NCBI GenBank assembly: GCA_007695205.1
Contig: REEF01000882.1
Coordinates: 1 to 9,583, forward strand
Source of the DNA: Planctomycetaceae bacterium
Lineage (GTDB): Bacteria > Planctomycetota > Planctomycetia > Pirellulales > Pirellulaceae
Length of the DNA: 9,583 nucleotides
Direction: 5' to 3'
Part shown: in pieces, positions 1 through 6,466 of the stretch
How the letters are laid out: each line of letters opens with the position of its first letter
Numbering within the stretch: the first letter of the stretch is position 1
The notes under the pieces: model-generated
What the model saw: the letters and a program-made list of their open reading frames with translations, nothing else
Database searches by the model: none
What the model was told of the DNA's origin: nothing
Program-made: the position numbers and the translations under genes

Positions 1-39
1 AAATGTCCGGCGATCAGACATAGAAAGCGAGAGTCTGTG

Positions 40-228
40 ATGAATACAAGTCCAAACAATGAACCCAGGGAAACGCATTCCGACGGTACCTCCGTGCATC
101 CTCGCACGCAAGAAGAACGGCACGAGAGGTCCAAGAGGAATGTCGTAGCGATCCTCGCCAACTCGGCTTACCTGTGGGGGCTGATCCTGGTATTGGTGGT
201 CGTGCTGGTGTATTTGGCCTGGAGCTAA
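40..228 (+). CDS. Small single-pass membrane protein, 62 aa, unknown function
   Basis: I do not recognise this family. The first roughly 40 residues are polar and charged, with an ERHERSKR basic patch. One strongly hydrophobic segment follows at about residues 43-60 (LWGLILVLVVVLVYLAW), and only a Ser comes after it. This looks like a tail-anchored or single-span inner-membrane protein with its charged N-terminus in the cytoplasm. I chose ATG 40 because GAGAG (29-33) lies 6 nt upstream; a GTG at 37 is in frame and would add one residue. The stop TAA is directly followed by the first base of a palindromic repeat that could terminate its transcript. The open frame and hydrophobic profile support a real gene, but the short length keeps certainty moderate. 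Confidence 0.6.
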   Translation: MNTSPNNEPRETHSDGTSVHPRTQEERHERSKRNVVAILANSAYLWGLILVLVVVLVYLAWS

Positions 229-327
229 GCTCTGTTAGAAAAGGGGGCTGACCTTTTGGAGGGCACGCTGAAAACTCAAAAAAAACGGTGTGCCCGGAGA
301 GGGTCAGCCCCCCTTTTCTGACAGAGC
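229..327. repeat. Palindromic repeat, copy 1 (99 bp), possible bidirectional terminator
   Basis: The left arm (229-253, GCTCTGTTAGAAAAGGGGG then CTGACC) and the right arm (302-327) are reverse complements apart from one mismatch and one extra G. An inner pair, GGGCAC (261-266) and GTGCCC (290-295), encloses a loop with an eight-A run. The central 24 nt (265-288) are identical to positions 7624-7647 in a second copy. On each strand the GC-rich stem is followed by TTTTCT, so it could act as an intrinsic terminator for the gene ending at 228. It has no coding capacity that I believe; frames through it only translate the palindrome. A MITE-like or REP-like family is the likeliest nature. Confidence 0.8.
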
Positions 328-414
328 CTAAAGGATCACGAATGGTTCTCGTTGTCACAGCAGGGCTGATCCGTTTTCGGAAGCTAGCAGTGCTGGCGTG
401 CGCGGAATTTCGCG

Positions 415-444
415 TTGTTTTTCATCGTCACTATGGGTTACAAT
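415..444 (+). promoter_or_regulatory. Candidate sigma70-type promoter for the SYLF gene
   Basis: TTGTTT (415-420) and TACAAT (439-444) are separated by 18 nt, which would start transcription near 451, about 45 nt before the ATG at 497. The match to TTGACA/TATAAT is moderate. The -10 box lies inside a perfect dyad. This is motif reading only. Confidence 0.3.
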
Positions 445-449
445 AACCC
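435..449. promoter_or_regulatory. Dyad GGGTTA-CAA-TAACCC over the candidate -10 box
   Basis: Perfect 6-bp inverted repeat with a 3-nt centre, overlapping the putative -10 hexamer of the SYLF gene promoter. A repressor operator is one possible reading; a chance dyad is another. Confidence 0.3.
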
Positions 450-496
450 GGATGCGTACGTGGTGCGGCTTGGCATGAGAAAAGGAGTTCTATGCG

Positions 497-1600
497 ATGA
501 ATCGCTATTTGGTTTTGCTGATTGTTGTCCTGCTTGTGGTCGGTCTCCGGATCGAATCGACCTCGTCGGCCCAGTCCCCAGCAGAGCAGACGGTTCTGTC
601 CGCTATCAGCGTGCTGGACGAGATTATGAATACCTCGGCAACCAGCATCCCGCAAAATCTGCTGGCCGATGCCCATGGCCTGGCGATCGTCCCGGGGGTG
701 ATTAAGGGCGGGTTTATCGTGGGCGTGCGTCATGGCCGCGGCGTGGTGATGGTGCGTGATCAGCACCGAGCTTGGCAACCGCCCGCGTTCGTCTCGTTGA
801 CCGGCGGCAGCGTTGGCTGGCAGGTCGGTTTGCAGGCGACCGATGTGATCTTGGTGTTCAGGACGCCGCGGAGCGTTCAGGGCTTGATGAATGGGAAATT
901 CACGATCGGTGCCGATGCGGCGGCAGCCGCAGGACCGGTGGGCCGTCAGGCGGCGGCAGCGACCGATTCACAATTACGAGCCGAGATCCTTTCCTACAGT
1001 CGTAGTCGCGGTCTGTTCGCCGGTGTCTCCTTGGACGGCTCGATGCTGCAAATCGACCAGGCGGCGAATCAGTCCTTTTACCAAGCCGGCGGTCCGCCCA
1101 ACTTGGCCAATCCCCAAGCTGCCAACTCGATCCCCGCATCGGCCGTTCGTTTGATGGAGACGGTGGCTCGGCACACCGACCGAACTGTCCCCGCGCAACC
1201 AAGGCCTCAGCCCCAGGCGTCAGCGCCGCTGGCCGGTAACGTTGTCGCGATGCAGGGCACATCCGAGGCCGATCTGCGTCGACAATTGGTCGCCGCTTCC
1301 CCACCTTTGCAGAATCTGCTGGACGATCATTGGAGACAGTTCCTGGCGCTGCCCGCCGGAATCCAGCAGGGTGCGGACCCGCCGGATGTCGAATCACTGC
1401 AACAGACGATGGCTCGCTTCGATACCGTCGCGAAGGACCCACAGTTCGCCGCGTTGGCCGGACGACCGGAATTCCAAGCGGTGCATCAGTTGCTGCGTCT
1501 TTATCTGAACGCACGTACGGCAGCAGCCGGTCCCACATTGAATCTGCCCCCCCCGCCGAACAGTAAGCCTACCAATTCTCCCACGCCCCTGCTCCGGTGA
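497..1600 (+). CDS. Exported SYLF-domain (Ysc84/DUF500) lipid-binding protein with C-terminal extension, 367 aa
   Basis: An N-terminal signal peptide or anchor is clear (residues about 4-17, LVLLIVVLLVV, with a plausible cleavage after the SSA near residue 25). Residues about 33-198 match the SYLF pattern: a helical start (VLSAISVLDEIM), then LLADAHGLAIVPGVIKGGFIVG, then RHGRGVVMVRD, then a Gly-rich VSLTGGSVGWQVGLQ, the DVILVF strand, and the end segment SRSRGLFAGVSLDGSMLQID. SYLF proteins bind phospholipids, and bacterial exported ones are generally of unknown role. The last 170 residues are extra: a Pro/Gln linker (about 230-248), a helical block (about 256-340) and a Pro-rich tail. An AAGGAG box (482-487) stands 9 nt before the ATG. 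A biotin ligase gene follows 51 nt downstream on the same strand, so the two may be co-transcribed. Confidence 0.88.
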   Translation: MNRYLVLLIVVLLVVGLRIESTSSAQSPAEQTVLSAISVLDEIMNTSATSIPQNLLADAHGLAIVPGVIKGGFIVGVRHGRGVVMVRDQHRAWQPPAFVSLTGGSVGWQVGLQATDVILVFRTPRSVQGLMNGKFTIGADAAAAAGPVGRQAAAATDSQLRAEILSYSRSRGLFAGVSLDGSMLQIDQAANQSFYQAGGPPNLANPQAANSIPASAVRLMETVARHTDRTVPAQPRPQPQASAPLAGNVVAMQGTSEADLRRQLVAASPPLQNLLDDHWRQFLALPAGIQQGADPPDVESLQQTMARFDTVAKDPQFAALAGRPEFQAVHQLLRLYLNARTAAAGPTLNLPPPPNSKPTNSPTPLLR

Positions 1601-1651
1601 TGCCAGGACCTAGTACAGAGTTTGCCGGCTTTGCGTGATGGTGGAGCTTCG

Positions 1652-2425
1652 ATGATCGATCCGGACCTGATCCGTTCCCAGACGTCCGTACGGCAAATCG
1701 AGTATCACGCCGAGCTGCCGTCGACCAATGATTTCGCCCTGCAGCGATTGCGTGAGCCGCCGACCGGCCCGCTACCCATGCTGGTGCTGGCTGACCGTCA
1801 GACGCAAGGGCGTGGTCGAGGCGATCATCGGTGGTGGTCTTCCGACGGTGCCCTGACCTTCTCGCTGGGCCTGGCGTTGGACCCCGGACAACTGCCCCAG
1901 GCCAGGCGTTCGCTGCTGGCGCTGGCCGCTGGAATCGCGGTCCGCGACGCGATCGGCCGTTGGCTCGGTTCGTCAGCGGTCCAACTGAAATGGCCGAACG
2001 ACGTGTATGTAGACGATCGCAAGGTCAGCGGGATCTTGATCGAGTTGCCGTCGCACCCCCCCGACGTGTGCGTGGTCGGGATCGGCGTGAACGTAAACAA
2101 CTCGTTCCATGACGCACCCGCAGAACTCCGCCGAAACGCGATCTCGATGTCCGATGCCTGTGGCGCGCCCTGCCAACGGGGCGACGTCCTGCTGCACATC
2201 CTGAAGGATTTCGACCAATCGCTGCAAATGCTGCAGCAGCGACCCGAGATGATCCTGCAGCGTTGGCAAGCGTTCTGCATGCTGACCGGTCGCTGGGTCT
2301 GCCTGCGGACCCAGACGCAAACAACCTGCGGGTACTGTCAAGGCATTGATCAGCAGGGCCGTCTGCTGATCGACACCCAACAGGACACACGGGCGTTCAC
2401 CTCGGGTACCGTCGAATGGACCTGA
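1652..2425 (+). CDS. birA: Biotin--[acetyl-CoA-carboxylase] ligase, monofunctional, 257 aa
   Basis: This cytoplasmic enzyme activates biotin with ATP and transfers it to a lysine on the biotin carboxyl carrier protein, which fatty acid synthesis needs. Family landmarks are in order: STNDFA (24-29), the biotinyl-AMP-binding loop QTQGRGRGDHRWWS (50-63), TFSLGL (69-74), LKWPNDVYVDDRKVSGILIE (112-131, with Lys113 and Lys124) and VVGIGVNVNN (141-150). A C-terminal SH3-like domain ends in GRLLIDTQQDTRAFTSGTVEW. There is no N-terminal helix-turn-helix, so it should not repress biotin genes as the E. coli BirA does. I chose ATG 1652 because GGTGGAG (1640-1646) lies 5 nt upstream and it fits the family N-terminus; a TTG at 1622 would add 10 residues. 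It ends 29 nt before the convergent DUF4832-like gene. Confidence 0.93.
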   Translation: MIDPDLIRSQTSVRQIEYHAELPSTNDFALQRLREPPTGPLPMLVLADRQTQGRGRGDHRWWSSDGALTFSLGLALDPGQLPQARRSLLALAAGIAVRDAIGRWLGSSAVQLKWPNDVYVDDRKVSGILIELPSHPPDVCVVGIGVNVNNSFHDAPAELRRNAISMSDACGAPCQRGDVLLHILKDFDQSLQMLQQRPEMILQRWQAFCMLTGRWVCLRTQTQTTCGYCQGIDQQGRLLIDTQQDTRAFTSGTVEWT

Positions 2426-2454
2426 GCTTAGAGAATGGCCGCCCGCTCGTCTTC

Positions 2455-4455
2455 TCAGTTTCCGTCGATCTTCCGGAGACGGGGGTCGGTCAAGTGGAAC
2501 TGGCCGCTGGCATCGGCGGGCAGGCCAAAGCGCAGACGGGTCTCCTTCTCAAACGCGACCTTGATGTCAAACTCGATCTGATGTTCACGCCATTGGGCTG
2601 ACAGGGGCACGGCGACTCCGTTGATGACATTACGCCAACCGTCGGCCACATCGAAACGCACGGTCAAACCGGGCGTTCCTTTGACGCGACATGAAAACCG
2701 ATAGCGGCCGGGGTCGATCTTGCCGTGGTTGAAAAACGTGTAGCTGAGATTGCTTCCGCGCCCGAAGTCGCCCACCACGCTCAGCACACGTCGTCCAGCG
2801 GGGCCTTCCACCGGTCCATCCGCGCTGACCCGCTTTTCGATGTTGTCAGATCGCCGGACCAGCGTCCAATAACGCCACGGATCGATCAACTCCACCTGGG
2901 GATCAGGTTCCCAGCGCGCCACGGGAGTGATGTCTGGCGCCGGCGGCGGCCGAACGGCCAGAAGCTCCGCCGGGACATGGTACGAAAGCGTGCGGTCGAA
3001 GGCGGGGCTGTCGAACACAACGTCCTTCAACGCCGTGTCGCGCGGCGCAGCACCCACGCCGATGAACCCGAACGGATGCCAGCCCCCGGCGAAATAGTTC
3101 TGAATGGCAAAACGGACGCTGGGTACCATGCCGCCCTGCCGATCGAGGATCCCGATGGCCAGGAGGTACTCGCCGGCGGGCAGTTCCAACGGAAGCTTGG
3201 CGCTGCCCGACGCGTCGTACTGCTTCGCCGCAATGCGGTAGGCAAAAGCATCGCTGTCCCAGGCCTGTCCGGGAAGCCATTGGCGAATATCGATCCCGTC
3301 CAGCGGGGCCGACCACACCGGCTTTCTGGTCTGCGGATCCAGCAGAGCCACGGCCACAGGCCAGTTCAGATAGAACGGGGCGCTTCCGGTATTGCGGACG
3401 ATCATCCGCACGGGCATGTCCCCGCCGGGTTGGCACGTCTCGGGGTAACTCAATGAGTCGATCACAAAACGATACCCGAAGGCCTTCTGCAGCTCGGCCG
3501 CACCCTCAAGCACCGCCGGATCGTCTGATGTATACCCCGAGATCCAACCGAGGTAGCTCGCGTGGTAACGCCGGATCTTGTCGATCATGTATCGGCGGTA
3601 GGCGGGCACCGTCATCGTCTCATCAGGCGTGCGCCCGAATGTCCCTTCAGGATCGGCTTCCTCGCGATCCTTCTGCCAGTTGTATTCGACCTCGCCTTCG
3701 ATCGGCGCATGCTTCCAGATGTCGCGGTAGACGTGAGTCGCCTGCCAGGGGAACTGGTGCTTGTCCCCGTCAGGCGGCTCACGGCCCACGTAGCCAAAGG
3801 TGTCGTAGTAGATCCCGAACCCCGCCTCCATGAACTCCGCGTCGGTGTGCCGCACCAGGATCGGCTTGTTCTTGAACGCCTTCTGAAAAGCATCGGTCAA
3901 CAGATGTCGCTGTGCCTGGGTCGGTGCTGGATTGTGGTGCTCGCCCCAGTAGCCGATCAGTCCCATCTGGACGGCGAAGATGCGTGGATCGTCATCCCAG
4001 GCCTGCCCGAGCTTCGCGATCAGACGATTCAGACGCTCGTGGAACGCGGGGCTGTCGTAGTCGAATTCAGCCATGTCCGCAGGCCAATGCTGCTTGGGAC
4101 GCTGCGCCGTGCCCAGGGTACCGTCCCAGTCCAAATACACGCGTGGCACCAGTTTGACGTTCAGCTCGCCGAAACATTTGCCCCCGCGACGCGTGATCTC
4201 GTTTGTGCGAGCGATGATCCGCTCGACTGTATCCTCGGCGCTGAACTCAATCGAGTTCCAACCGATGTACCGGCGCTCGATCAGCCCGTACCCGTTGCGG
4301 TGATAACTGCGGAACCCTTTGAGAGGATTATTGATCGCCTCTTCAAACTCCTCCGGCTTGACGGTGACCCAAGCGTCTGCTCCCTGGGCACCCGCAGCAA
4401 CGGCAGCAACGGCGGATATCAATCCCAAACAGAAAACTGCATGTTTCATTTTCAT
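2455..4455 (-). CDS. Secreted DUF4832-like protein (putative glycan-active) with C-terminal beta-sandwich, 666 aa
   Basis: A signal peptide is evident (KMKHAVFCLGLISAVAAVAAGAQGA, cleavage near residues 25-28). NNPLKGF (42-48) and GLIGYWGEHHN (165-175) are hallmarks of the DUF4874/DUF4832 group, which is thought to adopt a glycoside-hydrolase-like barrel. Glu172 in the WGEHH segment would be the obvious catalytic candidate, but no activity is established for it. A DUF4832-like beta region with RNTGSAPFYLNW and LPAGEYLLAIGI spans about 325-460. The end (about 520-666: PGRYRFSCRVKG, WREHQIEFDIK, FHLTDPRLRKID) reads like a CBM4/9-type carbohydrate-binding sandwich. I chose ATG 4455; ATG 4449 is also in frame and the Shine-Dalgarno sequence is weak (TTGGGA). 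The frame stays open upstream to 5880 opposite the sulfatase, which I treat as a shadow because the signal peptide fixes the start. It is divergent from the sulfatase gene, suggesting joint work on a sulfated glycan. Confidence 0.85.
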   Translation of the reverse strand: MKMKHAVFCLGLISAVAAVAAGAQGADAWVTVKPEEFEEAINNPLKGFRSYHRNGYGLIERRYIGWNSIEFSAEDTVERIIARTNEITRRGGKCFGELNVKLVPRVYLDWDGTLGTAQRPKQHWPADMAEFDYDSPAFHERLNRLIAKLGQAWDDDPRIFAVQMGLIGYWGEHHNPAPTQAQRHLLTDAFQKAFKNKPILVRHTDAEFMEAGFGIYYDTFGYVGREPPDGDKHQFPWQATHVYRDIWKHAPIEGEVEYNWQKDREEADPEGTFGRTPDETMTVPAYRRYMIDKIRRYHASYLGWISGYTSDDPAVLEGAAELQKAFGYRFVIDSLSYPETCQPGGDMPVRMIVRNTGSAPFYLNWPVAVALLDPQTRKPVWSAPLDGIDIRQWLPGQAWDSDAFAYRIAAKQYDASGSAKLPLELPAGEYLLAIGILDRQGGMVPSVRFAIQNYFAGGWHPFGFIGVGAAPRDTALKDVVFDSPAFDRTLSYHVPAELLAVRPPPAPDITPVARWEPDPQVELIDPWRYWTLVRRSDNIEKRVSADGPVEGPAGRRVLSVVGDFGRGSNLSYTFFNHGKIDPGRYRFSCRVKGTPGLTVRFDVADGWRNVINGVAVPLSAQWREHQIEFDIKVAFEKETRLRFGLPADASGQFHLTDPRLRKIDGN

Positions 4456-4499
4456 GGTTCCCAAAACACTCCAACGGCGAACTCCTTGGATACGGCACC

Positions 4500-4529
4500 A
4501 ATATAGCAAAGTCCGCGCGGTCGGTCTAA
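4500..4529 (-). promoter_or_regulatory. Candidate promoter for the DUF4832-like gene
   Basis: Read on the minus strand, TTAGAC (4529-4524) and TATATT (4505-4500) are 18 nt apart, about 45 nt before the ATG at 4455. The -10 box is good and the -35 box weak. A CCGACC hexamer (plus-strand GGTCGG, 4519-4524) sits between the boxes and abuts the -35. It is identical to one half of the palindrome at 4758-4773. Confidence 0.35.
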
Positions 4530-4662
4530 CAGCATGAAACGAAACCCCGTCAGTTATTTCTCGAACGGTGCTTACGGCCGAGCATGGCGTGAACTTCGGC
4601 AAACGTTTGGACGCGGCCCCCAAGGATTTGCCTGGCATGCGCAAGTTCCTCGGAACCGATGG

Positions 4663-4691
4663 TTGCAGGGGGTGGGAAACAGGGTCATAAT
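4663..4691 (+). promoter_or_regulatory. Candidate promoter for the sulfatase gene
   Basis: TTGCAG (4663-4668) and CATAAT (4686-4691) are separated by exactly 17 nt. Transcription would begin near 4698 and give a leader of about 160 nt before the ATG at 4861. The long leader contains a hairpin and a 16-bp palindrome. Based on motifs only. Confidence 0.38.
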
Positions 4692-4697
4692 CTCCAA

Positions 4698-4722
4698 GGC
4701 AGGAGAATTGACCGTGCCTGCC
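4698..4722 (+). other. Hairpin at the start of the predicted sulfatase leader
   Basis: GGCAGG (4698-4703) can pair with CCTGCC (4717-4722) across a 13-nt loop. If the promoter call is right, this would form the extreme 5' end of the mRNA. No T-run follows, so it is not a terminator. Confidence 0.3.
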
Positions 4723-4757
4723 GCACGACAGGCCTGGTAGGGCCCGGGCAATCACTT

Positions 4758-4773
4758 CCGACCACGTGGTCGG
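4758..4773. promoter_or_regulatory. Perfect 16-bp palindrome CCGACCACGTGGTCGG, putative operator
   Basis: Every base pairs with its dyad partner and there is no spacer; the core is CACGTG. It lies 87 nt upstream of the sulfatase ATG and downstream of the candidate promoter, where a repressor could block elongation. Length and symmetry resemble LacI-type or TetR-type operators, but the cognate regulator is not in this window. Confidence 0.5.
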
Positions 4774-4860
4774 CTGTGTTTGTCGGCGGCGGAGGTGACG
4801 GCGAGCCTTCCGCGGTTGTTGGAACTCCGTGAAACTGCCGGCAAGAAGGGAGCGTTCGAA

Positions 4861-6450
4861 ATGGCCAAGCAAACCTGGGCTGACTGGAAGATGACATTCG
4901 TGATGGTGGTGGCCCTCTACCCGGCCTCCATGGCCGCAGCCGATGCGGGCAAGCCAGCGCGTCTGCCCAACATCCTGATCGTGTACACGGACGATCAGGG
5001 GTATGGAGATTTCAGCCTGCAAAACCCCGATTCTAAAATCCCGACCCCGCATCTGGATCGATTGGCCCGCGAGGGGATGCGATTCACCGACGCACATAGT
5101 TCCTCCGGTGTCTGTACCCCCAGTCGCTATGCGCTGTTGACCGGACGCTACCACTGGCGACAAGGCGAAGGGATTGTCGGCAGTTGGGGAGGGCCTTGGT
5201 GGGATGCGGGCCGCCTGACGCTGGCCCAAATGCTTCGAGAAAAAGGCTATCGCACAGCGTGCATCGGAAAATGGCACTTGGGTTGGGACTGGGATGCGAT
5301 CCGCAACCCGCAGATCGAAGATCGGAATCATCCCGACGCGCACGATTGGTCGCAACCCGTCCCCGGGGGGCCGCTCGATCATGGTTTTGACGAGTACTTC
5401 GGCGACGACGTACCGAATTTTCCACCCTACACGTGGATTGAGAATGACCGGATCCTGCAAGCACCGACGGTGCCTTTCACGCCGATTCCGGAACCGACGG
5501 CCGATTGCGAAGCGGGCCAGCGTGGGGCCGGTCACGATTGCCGCCATGGTCCGATGGTTGCGGGTTGGCGTCTGGATGCGGTGATGCCGCGGCTGACGGA
5601 AAAAGCGGTGGCTTGGATCCGGCAGCAACGGGAAGACCAGCCGTTCTTTCTGTACTGGTCGTGGACCTCGCCCCATACGCCGGTTGTGCCCATCGAAGCG
5701 TTTCAGGGATCGACCGAGGCCGGCCCGTATGGCGATTTCATGCACCAGAGTGACGCGCATCTGGGCCAGGTGCTCCAGGCGTTGGAAGACAACGGCTTCG
5801 CCGAGAATACGCTGGTGATCTTCAGCAGCGATAACGGACCCGAGTCGATCGCGTATGCGCGGATCCAAAATCATGGCCATTCCAGCATGGGACCGCTACG
5901 CGGATTGAAGCGGGACGTTTGGGAAGGCGGACACCGCGTGCCGTTCGTGGTTCGCTGGCCGAGCGTGGTCCCGGCCGGGCGAGTCAGCGACGAACTGATC
6001 AGCCAAATCGATGTAATGGCAACCGTGGCGTCGCTGGTAGGGTACTCGTTGCCGGACAACGCTGCCGAAGACAGCTACGACCTGGTGCCTTTGCTGCGTG
6101 GCGAATCGGAGACTTCCGGCCGCCAGACGATCGTGCATCGTACCTGGGGCAGGCCCTGGGGGCTGCGACATGGCGACTGGATGTATATCGACGCGCCGAC
6201 CGGCGCGCTGCAGAACGAGCCGGACTGGCGGGGTTATCCACCCAACCCTCACGGCGAATGGTTGAACAACCTTCGGGAAGATCTGGGGCAGGAGAGGAAC
6301 CTGATTTCCGAGCATCCGGAAAAAGCTGCCCAGTTACGAACGAAATTGGAAGATATCCGGAAACGCGGCTACAGTGCTCCCCGTCTGATGGATCGGCTCT
6401 CGTGCAGCAGTCCGCTGCCTTGCTATGAAAGGGAAAAAGATAGCTTATAA
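4861..6450 (+). CDS. Secreted sulfatase (arylsulfatase A-like, S1 family), 529 aa
   Basis: This hydrolyses sulfate esters, probably on a polysaccharide or its fragments. An export signal is visible (TFVMVVALYPASMAAA, residues 12-27). Landmarks are NILIVYTDDQGYGD (37-50, metal-binding Asp44/Asp45), CTPSR (85-89) in which Cys85 would become formylglycine, GKWHLG (136-141, Lys137 and His139), SPHTP (270-274), SSDNGPE (322-328, metal-binding Asp324/Asn325) and LRGLKRDVWEGGHRVPF (346-362). All core S1 residues are present, so it should be active if a formylglycine-generating enzyme exists elsewhere; none is in this window. I chose ATG 4861 because AAGGGAG (4846-4852) lies 8 nt upstream and the signal peptide follows. 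The conserved fold ends near residue 508. The last codons (EKDSL and the TAA) lie in a repeat shared with the convergent gene. The natural sulfated substrate cannot be read from the sequence. Confidence 0.93.
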   Translation: MAKQTWADWKMTFVMVVALYPASMAAADAGKPARLPNILIVYTDDQGYGDFSLQNPDSKIPTPHLDRLAREGMRFTDAHSSSGVCTPSRYALLTGRYHWRQGEGIVGSWGGPWWDAGRLTLAQMLREKGYRTACIGKWHLGWDWDAIRNPQIEDRNHPDAHDWSQPVPGGPLDHGFDEYFGDDVPNFPPYTWIENDRILQAPTVPFTPIPEPTADCEAGQRGAGHDCRHGPMVAGWRLDAVMPRLTEKAVAWIRQQREDQPFFLYWSWTSPHTPVVPIEAFQGSTEAGPYGDFMHQSDAHLGQVLQALEDNGFAENTLVIFSSDNGPESIAYARIQNHGHSSMGPLRGLKRDVWEGGHRVPFVVRWPSVVPAGRVSDELISQIDVMATVASLVGYSLPDNAAEDSYDLVPLLRGESETSGRQTIVHRTWGRPWGLRHGDWMYIDAPTGALQNEPDWRGYPPNPHGEWLNNLREDLGQERNLISEHPEKAAQLRTKLEDIRKRGYSAPRLMDRLSCSSPLPCYEREKDSL

Positions 6451-6466
6451 GTCAAGTCCTGACCCC
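6431..6466. repeat. Short dispersed-type repeat at a convergent gene junction
   Basis: The block ends in AAGTCAAGTCCTGACCCC (6449-6466), preceded by GGGAAAAAGATAGCTTAT. From memory, closely similar GGGGTCAGGACTTGACTT strings recur many times in environmental bacterial genomes, often near REP-associated (Y1-type) transposase genes; I cannot search for copies here. It contains GTCA and TGAC ends in inverted orientation. It overlaps the last codons of the sulfatase (TAA 6448-6450) and of the COG0523 gene (stop 6452-6454), so both stops come from this block. Confidence 0.5.

Larger units (their letters stand above)
4456..4860. other. Divergent regulatory region between the DUF4832-like and sulfatase genes
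   Basis: This 405-bp stretch has no gene I trust. It contains a candidate promoter toward the minus-strand gene, a candidate promoter toward the sulfatase, a leader hairpin and a perfect 16-bp palindrome, each listed separately. Its minus strand also carries a short coding-like frame (about 4550-4678) that could be a gene remnant. Confidence 0.5.

Noticed and set aside
14..358. Minus-strand 114-codon frame over the first small gene and the repeat
   Set aside because: Much of it is translated palindromic repeat; the same peptide (PLGSVRKG) appears from the second repeat copy, which shows it is repeat DNA and not a gene.
3562..4506. Plus-strand 314-codon frame opposite the DUF4832-like gene
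   Set aside because: It mirrors the real gene's codons, has no recognisable domain, and conflicts with clear motifs on the minus strand.
4534..4740. Plus-strand 68-codon frame starting with an ATG in the divergent intergenic region
   Set aside because: Trp/Arg-rich with no Shine-Dalgarno sequence, and it spans the candidate sulfatase promoter; not a credible gene.
4456..5880. Minus-strand frame open opposite the sulfatase and continuous with the DUF4832-like gene (1141 codons in all)
   Set aside because: The sulfatase on the plus strand has every family motif, and the DUF4832-like protein has its own signal peptide at 4455. The upstream part is basic, low-complexity and typical of an antisense shadow in GC-rich DNA.
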